Program-made: the position numbers and the translations under genes
Shown: positions 45,501 to 56,479 of the stretch, piece by piece
Numbering within the stretch: position 1 is the stretch's first letter
How the letters are laid out: the number at the start of each line of letters is the position of its first letter
Origin: Ornithodoros turicata
Lineage: Eukaryota; Arthropoda; Arachnida; Ixodida; Argasidae
NCBI RefSeq assembly: GCF_037126465.1
Contig: NC_088204.1
Location: forward strand, 77,065,807-77,129,806
Reading direction: 5' to 3'
Length of the DNA: 64,000 nucleotides
The notes under the pieces: generated by a model
The model's database searches: none
What the model was told of the DNA's origin: nothing
The model's input: the letters and a program-made list of their open reading frames with translations, nothing else

Positions 45501-48500
45501 AGAATGTTTCAGAGACACCGGATTTGTCAAGGTGTGTCAGCCAAGACACATGTACGACAAAACGGACGACGCGTCGTGCGACGGGTCGCACATTTTCGCG
45601 TCTCGACTTGTGACACGCTGCATTCGCAGACACATGGGGAGCGACTCCCCTACGACATGTCACCCTGGGCCGCCGTGTTGCTTGAAGAGCGTGGCAGAGC
45701 TACATTCGCTTACACTTCATTGAACGTAACGAAATTTCCCAATGTAATAAAATACGGTAAACTAGAACAATTCGTTTCTTATTTCATTTGTCTTTCAAAA
45801 CACGACGAAATCAGCCACTCGTTTCGTTCTGAGTACACACTGTCGGCCAAGAAAGAAACAGGATCCTCAACGTTTTGGCCACATTGCAGCGATATCTTTA
45901 GAGGGCACCCAAAATTCCATAACCATTCAAGTTCGTTCAGAACAGTTCTGGAGAGAGTGGAGAAAGAAAGGGTTACTATGGCACAGGAACGAGTGCAGGG
46001 TCCAGAATATGAGGATCAGAATACTTTTTTTATTTTTCTGTTCTCCTAAAGTTAAATAAATAAGCACTTCGATTTATCAGATCAATTACTAACACTCTAC
46101 TTTCCTGCCAAACTTCCACCAAAGTTTCTCTCGTTCATCTCTTTGTATTACGTCGCCTTAACATCATTATATGCTAAATATTTACTCCCACACTCTTAAA
46201 AATGAACTTCACCGTAATGCGCTCTCCTAGCCAACCATCATCCCGACACAGTAAAATACACAGCAAAGCTTGCACAGTAAAGGTTGAAAGTTCGACCCAT
46301 CCTGCCTCTGTCATTTGTTCCTTCTTCTCGCATTTCGCCAGCCAACCATCCCGAATGACATCGGTCTCGCCCCTGATTTGTATAAAACGGGGGACGTACA
46401 CATACTACTTGTGTAGTACGTATATTGGTGCGAAAAAGGCGTTCGCCTCCCGTTTTGAACAAATCAGAGGCGGCCGAGAGCGATGTTATTCGTGATGATG
46501 GTCGCGGCTTCGCAGCTTGTATCGAACCGGTCAACGACATGCTAAGGACTGAAGTTCCTTGCCTGTAGATTTGCAATCTCTGTTGCTCCTGCAAAGGAAA
46601 CGATGCGATGGAAACACGCCTGGGCCATTTTCGTCATGAGTGCAGCTCCTTTTGCTCGTACAACCACACCGTCTGGCAGGGAAACAAAACGTTATGCCAA
46701 CTGGGTATCCGTGTTCATCGGCTGTCCCCGAAGAGTGCACTCTCACTGGTCATTTCTTACTCATTCTAGTGTTCAAATATCGATTGTATCTCATTACGGC
46801 CGAAGTCTGATTACGGACGTTGTCTCATTACGGCCGAAAGTCTCATTACTATGGGTCTGTTATATGGGTTCCTTTTACTAAGAGGAATTATGACAACGAG
46901 GATTCAAAATCAAGCACTGAGATTTATTTTTAACAGTTACGGCACTTCTATTACAACGTTATAGCAAAGAGGAAACTTAGGCAGCATTCAGGACAAATTT
47001 AGGACAGAGACACCCAAATTCTTGTACCAACGAATGCGTGGAATATATAACATCGGCATAGATTCTTACAGAAGGTTTCGCGAACTTCGTCCTACAAGGA
47101 GCTCTCATAGTACCCTTTTCCAAGAACCATTCGCACGCGTAGATTGTTTCAAATATTCGTTTTGTGGCGGCCTGTGGACGACGACGCGCCTCTGCTGCCG
47201 CGCGCCATTGCGCCTGCCAGCCAGTTCTACCGGCACCGTCCTAGCGTGAGGCCATGCGCTGGGACATTCCATCATCGCCGGTCAGGACTCATGTAGGGGA
47301 ACACCACCTCCTCTACATTTGGTGACCCGAACAACGAACACCATGTTCAGCGTAATTCGGCCATTCAGCATCCTAAATTTTTCGGCAAACCAGCAGCGAA
47401 CCACCCTCTAGCAGGCAAGTCGCACCGGGACCACTGTTCCACCGGGACCACTGTTCCACCGGGGATCCGCAGGGAGACCACAGTAAGCTGAGTTTCCGGC
47501 CTCCACCTGCTTCACGATGGTCCTTCCCGGCACTTCTCTGGCGGCAAACAGCATCCACGCTTACGCACCGGTCGCGGTACTGTCGTCCACTCAGCAACGC
47601 ACTCACCCAGCAACAAGCAACGCAGCAACGATCACTCCACGCCACACAACGCACTCAGCAGCCACTCAACACAATCAGCAACCACTCAACGCAATCAGCA
47701 ACCACTCAAGCGTCCAAGAAGCCAAGCACTCAGCATTCACATCTCATCACTGGAACCCGCTGGGATCGCAGCGGTCTTGTTCATGCCATCCCGCTGCTGC
47801 TGCATCAACTCACACGATCACAAGCCGTGTGCTCGGCCGTCCAACACCCACGAGTCGTCCTCATTCTCCTCTTCGCGGTATCGACGCGGAAACCAACCGC
47901 ATGCATCGCTCCGGGTCTGAGGGGGGGGGAGTGATGTGGCGGTCCGTGGACGACGACGCGCCTCTGCTGCCGCGCGCCACTGCGCCTGCCAGCCAGTTCT
48001 ACCGGCACCATCCTAGCGTGAGGCCATGCACATCTGCCCGCTGAGACATTCCATCATCGCCGGTCAGGACTCATGTAGGGAACACCACCTCCTCTACAGT
48101 TTTTTGCACGCACTATTCATGGTTGGAATTCGTTGCCACAGGACCAAAACCGGTCCGGAGTGGGACCGACGAGCTCCGTTCGTGCGGTCTCCCCACTGGT
48201 CCCCACTTCTGTCGTCCCCATTCTGCGCCATTTAATCAAGACGGGGATAACCCTCTCCGGCGCCTCAAGGTCATGCGCATAAGTCGTTGTGAAAAAGGTC
48301 CCTAGCTCTCCCGCGCAAACAGAAGGTCCCCCGCTGTTACCAGCCCAGCCGACCCATTTCGGGGAATAATCTTTCCCTCTTTTGCTTGACGGCGCCACAA
48401 AGAGCTTCTCAGTGCCGTTCGAAGGGCAACCCGTCACTAGGCCCGAGCCCGACACAATCACAAATGTCCTTTGATTAACGGTCAGTGGGAGTGGTGACAG

Positions 48501-50166
48501 CAACCTCACATAATCTAGCACCTGGCCGGACGCAACCGCTCCGCAACGGGAGTGGCCCTGGGTCGCCGCTAAAACAGGTCACTCCGAGAGTCGGCAGAAG
48601 TCTACAATGGGGAAGGTTAGTGCATTGGCGGATCCAAAGGAGTGGGAGGCGGTTGGGCGATTGCCCCCCAAAACGTCAGCATATACTTGGGATTTCCGTC
48701 TCCCCTACGCGCTCCGACGAACCCCCCTCCCCAAACCAAGGGTCTGGATCCGCACTTGGGTGAATGGGAGGCAATAACTTCACATATATGGCTGCTGTGT
48801 TAAGTGAACATCCTGGTGCCAAATAATAAAAACCAAGCATCTATTTAAAACTGAAAGGATGGCGGCCAGCTGGATTAGGTGCTCAAGAGAAACCTTGAGC
48901 CTGAGGACGGAGAGGACAAACACACACACAGACGCAGGACTCAAAACCAGCACTGACTTTCAGTGCTGGTTTTGAGTTCTGTGCGTGTGCCCTCCCCGTC
49001 CTCAAGCTCAAGGTTACTCCTGAAGAAGCATCTATTTTATTTTATCAACCCCGCTCAAAGACAGTTCGTCAAATATGAATGTCGTCAGCGAACATTACGC
49101 ATTCTCACGAATCGTTGGGAGAACCGGTAAAGCTTCATACGAGTAGTTTCAAGTTCTGGAATAGTAGATGTCGTCATCGTGCGTATACTGCCGTTCGATC
49201 GTCTCCGAGCAAAGGCGCGTAAGCCCCTTTTCTGTCCCCGTCTCTTTGGCCTACCTTGAAGGATGACAACCAGCTCCGGTGAAAGGACAGAGACAACATC
49301 GAATGAACAATGTAGGGCACTGCACAGGCCGCATTCTTAGACCCAGACTCGGCATGAGTCTGGCCTTCCTCTGATTTACCCGCCAGGCCCGACGGCTCCA
49401 CTCTTGGTCCGGGACCGGCTCGATCCCGAGAAATTTCTGGGCTACCCGGCTCGACCCAGTGTAGCTAGTTGTAAAGGTTGACTGTGGCTAACTAACAGTG
49501 GGGCTCGAGCACAGGCTCGAGCCCGATCTAGGACAGGCAATGTGCGGGCCCACAATGTCAAACCCGAGCCCCTGTCCAGGCCTGCAAAAAAGGAGCCTTC
49601 ACCCGGCATGGGTGAGCCCGTGCTTCTTTGGGCTTTCGAGTAAGCCCGTGCAGTGCTCTAGAACAACGTTGCCAGGCGAGAGGCAGATAGCGCGCTTCTT
49701 TGCATCATACCTCTCGAACTTTGGAGTAGTTTTGTCACTTCCACATCACGTAGTCGGGCACAGGTCGCGTCTAATCCGGGGCCACCTCTCACGCTGAGCC
49801 TGGAGGATGACCAGTGTTGCCAACGGCTGCGCTTCTCTGGGTTTTCTCTCAGTCGTTGTAAGGGGTGCGATTGCCGGCGCCAAGCAAAATACAATGTGTC
49901 ACACGTAGGTAGCAAATTATTCGAATGCTCTCTAAATACACGAGGATTTGGCACTTTAGTACATCCTGGACTACGTACTTCCTACTACAGTACTACCTGT
50001 ACAGGACTACAGTACTTCCTGGAGTACGTTACACCTTACCGGCGTTAAGGAGAGAGTCCATATAAGCGGACTTACAGTTCTTCCCACATGCTGGCTCCGA
50101 TAATACTGACTCGAAGTTGAGCTGCAGTAACAGTGTCACCATCGCGGCCAATCGATAGAACATCAT
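42573..50166 (-). CDS. Gene 5: small secreted four-cysteine protein
   Basis: CDS joins 50076-50166, 46563-46672, 44097-44162, 42726-42767 and 42573-42656 on the minus strand, 130 residues. Exons 2-5 lie in duplication unit 3 and are almost the same as gene 4 (exon 3 has CIMEALIAEL). Exon 1 lies outside the array and is clearly diverged: MMFYRLAAMVTLLLQLNFES, then SEPACGKN. I chose the first of two adjacent ATG codons because it keeps the 91-nt exon length of the paralogues. Donors are GTAAGT, GCAAGG (GC-AG), GTTAGA and GTAAGT. Intron 1 (about 3.4 kb) contains the complete miniature LTR element at 47163-48098. This is probably the donor lineage for exons 2-5 of genes 3 and 4. Function unknown. 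Confidence 0.8.
44428..44865. mobile_element. MITE in intron 2 of gene 5 (unit 3 copy)
   Basis: Orthologous copy of 23401-23837 with the same 15-bp ends and full internal length. Confidence 0.6.
47163..48098 (+). mobile_element. Miniature LTR retroelement (TRIM-like), complete
   Basis: Direct repeats at 47163-47317 and 47935-48098 start TGTGGCGG and end CTCTACA (TG...CA); the left one lacks about 10 nt. Directly inside the left LTR, TGGTGACCCGAACAACG (from 47320) looks like a primer-binding site. Directly before the right LTR, GAGGGGGGGGGAGTGA is a polypurine tract. GTTT flanks both ends (47159-47162 and 48099-48102), a 4-bp target duplication typical of the Ty3/gypsy group. The 617-nt interior has no recognisable gag or pol and includes short repeats of a CCACTCAACGCAATCAGCAA type (about 47655-47710). 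It must be mobilised in trans. Confidence 0.78.
48891..49015. repeat. Long hairpin, about 60-bp arms with 3-nt loop
   Basis: The centre ACTCAAAACCAGCACTGA - CTT - TCAGTGCTGGTTTTGAGT is perfect (18-bp arms, 48939-48977). Outside this, imperfect pairing continues to AACCTTGAGC / GCTCAAGGTT. It lies in gene 5 intron 1. Confidence 0.8.
49668..49833 (+). repeat. Dispersed 165-bp repeat, copy 1
   Basis: ACGTTGCCAGGCGAGAGGCA to GATGACCAGTGTTGCCAACG. A second copy at 50552-50721 is closely similar over its whole length and in the same orientation, on either side of exon 1 of gene 5. Confidence 0.65.
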
Positions 50167-50551
50167 TGAGGAGTAGTATTACAGTCACCGGGATTTGGAG
50201 CACAGTGGTGCATCCGACAGGGGATGACGCACACAGTGACCAAACAATCAATGACGTCGCGTGACAACTGCGATGCACACAATATGTGTATAAGGAACAG
50301 GTGTGTGTATCGAATTGTATCTTCCAAGGCCTCCAATCATATCCTCCTCTCTTTTTGCCGTACGGTAAATACACAAGCCAATCAACAAGACGGGGAAAAC
50401 ACAACATGTTGAAACAGTGACGCAGTGATCAGGAAGTGTCCTTGGGGAGAAAACGAAAAGGTTAGCGCTGCGTTCAGGACGTTCGGGAAAGTTCAGGCCT
50501 CCGTTGTCACAGCGTGGGAAGGGCACACCATACGTATACAAGCGCTTTCTA

Positions 50552-50721
50552 CAATGTTGCCAGGCGAGAGGCAGTTAGCGCGCTTCTTTGCGTCATACCT
50601 CTCAAACCTTGGAGTAGTCTTGTCACTTACGCATCACCTAGTCGGGCACGGGTCGCGTGTAATCCGGGGCCACTGCTCACGCTGAGGATGGAGGATGACC
50701 AGTGTTGCCAACGTACACCAC
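50552..50721 (+). repeat. Dispersed 165-bp repeat, copy 2
   Basis: Direct repeat of 49668-49833, beginning ATGTTGCCAGGCGAGAGGCA and ending CCAGTGTTGCCAACG. Confidence 0.65.
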
Positions 50722-51221
50722 ACGTACGTTCACCGTACGTACAAGAGCGTGCTGTGCTATGATAATGCTACTGTGGTTTAGAAGAACAGGGTTACAGAAG
50801 CGTGCTGTGTGCCATGTTGAGTGATTTTATGGTGGTATAAGTTGCCCCTTGGGATACAGGCGAAGAAGGGGTGAGTATTCCTAGAGCCACAAAATAGGAA
50901 GCAGAGTAGCGGCACTGAGCCACGCCGGCGAGCGAGTCCGCCATCTTGGTTGTGGCACGGCTGGGTCGCCTAGCAACGGGACGCCAATCTCCTCCTTCTC
51001 CGACGGAGAATAGCGCGCTGTCGAGCCACCTGAGGCAACCGGTTTTGGGTGGAGGGGACTCAACATGGACGGCGCGTTCTTGGAAGGAGAAACCACGTGA
51101 CACGATCGGCCCAATCGCGGACTCCAAACGGCGGCTCCGGCGCGGAAAAGGAATGCGATACTCTGTACCCCCTATTTAGCGACTCCAAGTATTCCCCGCG
51201 GATCGGAGCAAGTTGTGCACT

Positions 51222-52243
51222 TTAAAGGGACGGTCTCGTACCCCTTGCCCCCCTCATAAAGTGTACCATTCGATTGCCCTTTGTTGAAAATGCAATACTG
51301 CGAATTTACCCTACAAAACACGTCCCAGTTATTAAATAACCGAATTAAATTGATAAAGATCACAGAACATGCCGCGATCTGTGTTGGCAACAATAAGAAC
51401 AGCCACGTCGCCCTGCGGGAAAGTCCGTGATAGGATACAGAAATCGTCTGCTTTTGCACGCTCTAGTGCATCGACGTGAGCAGACGACTTTCAGAAATTA
51501 CTGGGGACTGTGGCAACTCTCGTACATTTTCTTTCAGTTCTTAGGTGAAAAACGCACATTCTAAGAAGTGGCAAACATGATGGTTTAAAACAACTATGTT
51601 AACCCTCAGAGACAAGTTAAAAGACCGAGTACAACCCCACCCACAATCACAAATATGAAGTCGCCGGCCATCGGCGCGCGCTGTCGCATTACAGCTCCGA
51701 CCAAAAATACATTACACGCGCTTACATTACACTCCCCGTTGCACATTGATGATGTTTTGAAATGAAGAGTCGGTGACCACGTACATGGAGAAGGAGCGCG
51801 TGTTTATTTAAAAACCGCGTTAAATACTCGCGGGAGGAAAACACGTGACTTAGCTTCCACGTATCCTATTATGCGCCACATTATTGGAGACCCCACAGTT
51901 ATGGCCCGCAATCAATGCTCGGACTACATTCTCCGCTCGCGGAGACATATGCCTGAGTGTTCCTATTTCGAGAGCAAAGCGGATGACTCAACCCAAGGTG
52001 CTTCTGCAAGTTACAATTACCATGACAACGACGACGTAGCCGCAGGCCAACGTCATGCGTGACGTATGCATGAGAGAAGCGCAGGGTTCGTCGTCTACTA
52101 CTACGGCACGTTTCGACAAATTCCTCGAAAGCGACTTGGTTCTTCCGAATGAAACTTTGACGGTTGCACGTGTACAGTACTCGTGAAAGTAGTTTTGGCT
52201 AAGTTTCGGAATCGCCCCGGCTGTGCGAGATCGTCCCTTTAAA
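51222..52243. mobile_element. TTAA-flanked inverted-repeat element, about 1.0 kb
   Basis: Left end CTTTAAAGGGACGGTCTCGT and right-end complement CTTTAAAGGGACGATCTCGC form a roughly 22-bp inverted repeat with two mismatches. TTAA is contained at both edges, as for piggyBac-type target sites, though the adjoining AGGG is not the usual piggyBac end. No transposase frame is visible inside. Confidence 0.5.
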
Positions 52244-52559
52244 GCGACAGTCCAGAACTCCGGGCAGTATTCGGATTGTGAGTGCGTTCGATATTGTGCT
52301 CCACACGTATATCATCCGCGTAAAATATAAATGGTCAAAGGTTCCTCGTTTTAGACAAAATGAATTAAATCGTGCGGGTAATCCAAATCTGGTTTCGGTT
52401 TATTCGTGACGTCACCACTGTTCCCGACGTCACCGTTGTTCCCTAGTCACCATTCTACAAGACAACACAACAGTCCAAAGCGAACGGCGAACACCATTGG
52501 CGGTGAGGAGTATGAAATGATTTCTTCTGACCGTGACGGCGGCTGGTATATGTTATATA

Positions 52560-53482
52560 CAGTCGACCCCCGTTTATCCGGACTTCATTTATCCGGATCC
52601 CGCGGTATCCGGACAAAAGGCACGGGAACGGATTTTCCTCCATGTATTTTGTTCTCGTTTATCCGGACTTCAGCTTCCGGACTCGGACAAGAATTCCAGG
52701 GAACGAAAGGCGAAAATTCTCGTAATCCAGCTTCAGTTATCCGGACTACGGTGAGTAAGAGGAGACGCTGACCCCGCTTCGTCACCCTTTTCGCAGTTTT
52801 GGGGTCACGACCATCTGTCGTGGTTGGGGTTATTTCCGTCACACGTCAGGGACCTACGTTCCTCCGTAGGGGAGATAACTGTGCACGATAACCCCCTTTT
52901 CTATTTGTGTGCGTTGGGTCACGTTGACCAGTCCAGTCATTTGGAAATATCTCGAGCAACTGTCCGGTTCTAGAGGGGAAAACTTCAACCCGAGGGCCTG
53001 CTGCTTACGGCCCGTTGGCGGATGAAGGCATTCCCCTAGCTGAGCTGCGATCCCTGATGCAGAGGCTCACTGCGACTGCCGTACATGATGCTGCGGTTTC
53101 TGATTACGTTGACAAGGATGATGACGCGTGTGCAGCTATGATTGATGACGGTGTGATTGCTGCTGTTGCCTCCAATGATGTGCAGCAAGACAGTGCCGAT
53201 GACGCCAGTGAGAAACAAGGCTCCGACATTGACACTTTGCGTCCGCACTGACATTCTTCGAGCAGCGCAACAGCGTGGCTCAACTCCATGCAATTAGCAA
53301 AAGTTTGCAGGAATCGAGTGCCTACACTACTATGTAACAGCTGTCATTGACGAGATTTCTGTGTTTTAATTAAACCTTGCTCTGTAGGACGTTTCTATTC
53401 GGTCGTTTCATTTATCCGGATGCCCCGGTATCCGGACGATTTCGCCGGGAACGGCACCGTCCGGATAAACGGGGGTCGACTG
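52560..53482 (+). mobile_element. Tigger/pogo-type element, second copy, 923 bp
   Basis: Same ends, same deletion structure and TA flanks (52558-52559, 53483-53484) as the copy at 11367-12270. The residual frame at about 53015-53251 reads IPLAELRSLMQRL then DKDDDACAAMIDDGVIAAV. One two-codon deletion (VD) separates the two frames here, so the copies descend from one shared deletion derivative that spread as a unit. Confidence 0.82.
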
Positions 53483-53499
53483 TATAACACCTGTGTACT

Positions 53500-53545
53500 T
53501 ACCTATATATATACCTATACCTATGTACCTATATATATATAACAC
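53500..53545. repeat. TA-rich microsatellite (ACCTATATATAT)n
   Basis: Imperfect repeats of ACCTATATATAT / ACCTATGTACCT immediately after the second Tigger element. Other simple repeats: (CAA)n at 53815-53835, (GATGT)n at 54841-54862, TATATATATATATGTATATA at 55363-55387, poly-A at 60431-60451 and 63361-63376. Confidence 0.6.
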
Positions 53546-55129
53546 CTGTTTACTTGCTGGACGAATGACCCTTGGTAACCACCCGTTGCCGGTCGGGACA
53601 AACAAGGCATTCCCTGTCGTAGCAGCCCTGTGTAAATCTAAATTGAAATGTGAAAATTGAAACGTAAATTGAAATCTCAAAGTGAGATTTCAGGTGAGAC
53701 TTGACCCAGCTGGGTATGGCGGATAGGTTTAATAACTTCTGTTATGCCGAACATTGTAGCGTGTGACATTGGCTATGCAGATGTTGGCGTCGCATCTCCG
53801 CGAGGCGCGCCTCACAACAACAACAACAACAACAATAAACGATGACGAGGAGATGGGGTGTTTCACCGCGGTGGTGCGTTACCTTACCCCATTGTACGTG
53901 GAACATTGAAGATGATGAGGTTGGAAGGCGCCTGACAAATATTTATGCTGCGTAGGCAAAATCGGTGACGAGAGCGAGATCGACACCTAATAACACCTAC
54001 ATGTCTCTTCAAAAGACATCGGAACAGCCCCGAGCTTCCATCCTGGACGCTGATGGCTGTCCGCAACTGTTTTATGGGTTCGCTGTTGGCAAACCCGAAA
54101 AACGACACGCACGCTGTGTTTTCTTTCTTGTTCCCACGATGCACTAAGCAACACCTATATCTCATCATCGACAAGAAATTTCTGAAGGGTGCCGAGCACT
54201 TTTTTTTTATGGGGGTGGGGGGGGGGGGGCATTAGGGTCGATTTTTTGCGTGAACATTATGGTCCCGTAGAAGAAGAACTAAAAATCAAGCGAAGTATCA
54301 CCCCACACATTTTCTGTGGCCCATCTCTACTCAAAAGCCGCAATTGTCTCCTGTGTGCGCTTCATTTTCAGTTTGCCGCACACAGGTGGCGCCAGCATAC
54401 AGAGGAAGAGGATTATGGAGGTGTGCGCCGCGCTGCCACGGCACCGCCGCCGATCGCCGGCGCTGTCGGGTAGCGAACTTCTAACCTTTTCGTTCGCATG
54501 TTTAGAAAAGTACTGGGAGAAAATATAAATCCACCGTCATGGACGTATTTTCTTTTCTTTCTTGTTTCTGTGACCGACCGTTCATTGTTTGTAGTAAGCT
54601 GTATCTTCGGCCGCAGGCATGACGCTCAAAAATGGAAGATCAGCGGCCACGACGTGCCAAACGTGCCTTCACAAACAACCTGGAAAATCTGGGGAGATAA
54701 AATAAGTGTGTGTGTGTCATCTCCTGTTCATACTCCATCGTTGTCAAGAAAATGTGTTCTGAATTATTTTAGAGGTGAATAAGGTAGTTACTTTGAAAAA
54801 TCATATTTGTTAAATAGGGCAGGGGTTTCGAAAAATAATGTTGTGATGTGATGTGATGTGATAGACGAAGAGATGTAGAAGAATAATGTAGTAACTCTAT
54901 ACCAAATTGGTGGCGCTATCGAACACTATGACGTCATTTTTTTACAAACAGGGAGAGGTCTATAGCCAACCGCTTTGGGGAGAAACGACGACTTCAGCGG
55001 CACGAAAACGACTTCTAGGGAGCTAGTATTCAGGCCCCCTAGGTTGTTGCTTGTAAACCCAGCACAACACGATATACATGTGACAAGGAACGCTAAATCT
55101 TTTTAATTTGCTCGTAAAATTGTGGTAAA

Positions 55130-55360
55130 ATGTGTCGGGCCGACGTCTGGTGGGAGATATACCCCAAATGGGTCTGGCAACAGTGATCCATGTTTCCGAC
55201 TGGCTTGCTGCTCACGATGACTACATAGCCGACTTCCTTTGGTTTAGACACAGTTTTATACGCATATGTAATGCAGTTTTGTCGCCGTACCCGGCGAGCG
55301 ATGCTCAGTTGAAGGCAACTTCGACACACTGTTGCCAGTAATTTTCAATTTTTGAGTTTT
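55130..55360 (+). repeat. Dispersed repeat shared with 59160-59370 and 12540-12660
   Basis: Shared blocks: CCATGTTTCCGACTGGCTTG / CTATGTTCCCCGACTGACTC, ACTACATAGCC / GCTACGTAGCC, GTTTTAGACCCAGTGTT, GCATGCAATGTAG and a final TGTTGNCNGTAATT..CAATT block. The three copies are well diverged, so the element is old. Confidence 0.45.
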
Positions 55361-55993
55361 CTATATATATATATGTATATATATTTAAAAAAAACATGAG
55401 CGCTGTTAGGACGAAAATTGTTACGTAAGAGTACTGAGAGCTCTGGCAAGATAAATAGAGAAACTTTTTATGAGATTGCATTAGGTGAATTTACAGATCT
55501 AGGCAACATCGTCGATGTTCACGACACCTGGACACGTTTCCGCGGCCCGAGGTAAATGGTCATTTAACGCAGATATCGATTAGGCAGCTTTGCCGCCTTT
55601 TCATCTACGTAGCTTGTCTCCGATCAAAATGTCGCTTTCACTGGCGCATGTACACCATGCACTATTTCAACAGTGCGCATCGGTAGTGACACTGGACGGT
55701 TCTGATGGGATGAAGTTCATTTTGCCCATCGTTCTTGGAACAAAATGCAGCAGCAACAAGAACACAGTCATTGTACACGAACTTACACGCAGTTTACACG
55801 TTCATTCACGACACGCTGGCCAAGTTGACTGCTGAAGGTGAATAGTAATACTGTAGCGGTTCCAAACGAATTCCACGTCACTTCAGCCTTGGCGACATCA
55901 CCGACTGCTTTGTCCTTCAGTCTAGCGAACTCGCACTTTGCACTTATACACTTCTTCTGTCGAAGGCACACTCGCACGCTTCGGAAGCGTCTC

Positions 55994-56479
55994 TCAACAG
56001 TCTGAGCAACGCTGTTGAGGAAGAACAGCGTCTCTGGCACCACCATGTTCAAGGAGCACTGCTGATGCACCGGTGTCAACGCTCACCTGTCCTGGTACAC
56101 TGAGCACAACGGTCCGTCCCTGACTATGATCTGCACACACATGCCGGCTTTGAGACATGCTTAACGCTTCTTCGTAGCTCGGAGGCGAGTCGACGGGTAT
56201 CGTCCATATTTGCTGCTCGTAGCACGCGGGAAGGTCCTCTGGTCCTCCGCTGGCTCCGGGCGTGATTTTCACGAGGAGCATCAGGAGCGCCGACAGCGTG
56301 AAGAGTATGGTGCCAGAGGTGACTAGGCCGACGCCGGTGGTGAAGAGATAAGGGGTGTGCACCTTGGAGCTCTGGCTCAAGAAGAGGGGTACGACACCGA
56401 TGATTATGAGTAGGAGGCCCAAGTTGAAGGTACGCGCGACGTGACGTTGCACAAGGGCGGTGACGTGCACTTTGGTCAT
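55994..56479 (-). CDS. Two-pass membrane protein with PPxY motif (single exon or first coding exon)
   Basis: Minus-strand open frame of 161 residues beginning MTKVHVTALV in a good start context (GCCATGA). Two hydrophobic segments, about residues 19-37 (NLGLLLIIIGVVPLFL) and 48-70 (TGVGLVTSGTILFTLSALLM), suggest two membrane helices. They are followed by a polar tail carrying PPSY at 99-102 (DSPPSYEEAL), a typical WW-domain ligand found on membrane proteins handled by Nedd4-type ubiquitin ligases. Just upstream, TCTTCCTTGCAG followed by GTGACAGCC (boundary 56488/56489) is a strong acceptor, so a 5' exon lies further right. At 56086/56087 the phase-0 sequence CAG|GTGAGC is an excellent donor; if used, the frame leaves this exon after residue 131 and the last 30 residues shown here are intronic. 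No downstream exon was identified. The protein family is not named. Confidence 0.6.
   Translation of the reverse strand: MTKVHVTALVQRHVARTFNLGLLLIIIGVVPLFLSQSSKVHTPYLFTTGVGLVTSGTILFTLSALLMLLVKITPGASGGPEDLPACYEQQIWTIPVDSPPSYEEALSMSQSRHVCADHSQGRTVVLSVPGQVSVDTGASAVLLEHGGARDAVLPQQRCSDC

Larger units (their letters stand above)
36078..47279. repeat. Tandem segmental duplication, unit 3 (about 11.2 kb)
   Basis: Holds exon 1 of gene 4 and exons 2-5 of gene 5. Homology with the other units stops inside the left LTR of the miniature LTR element at about 47279, which then continues intact. This marks the original right breakpoint of the duplication. Confidence 0.9.
50167..55993. other. Non-coding, repeat-rich stretch
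   Basis: Holds the 165-bp repeat, the TTAA element, Tigger copy 2, microsatellites and the dispersed repeat at 55130. I saw no sixth member of the secreted-protein family here. Confidence 0.5.

Noticed and set aside
47517..48044. 175-codon frame inside the miniature LTR element
   Set aside because: It is low-complexity, runs across the polypurine tract into the LTR, and has no gag or pol similarity.
52406..52771. Plus-strand frame of 121 codons at the left end of Tigger copy 2
   Set aside because: It starts outside the element and runs through the terminal repeat; it is not part of the transposase frame.
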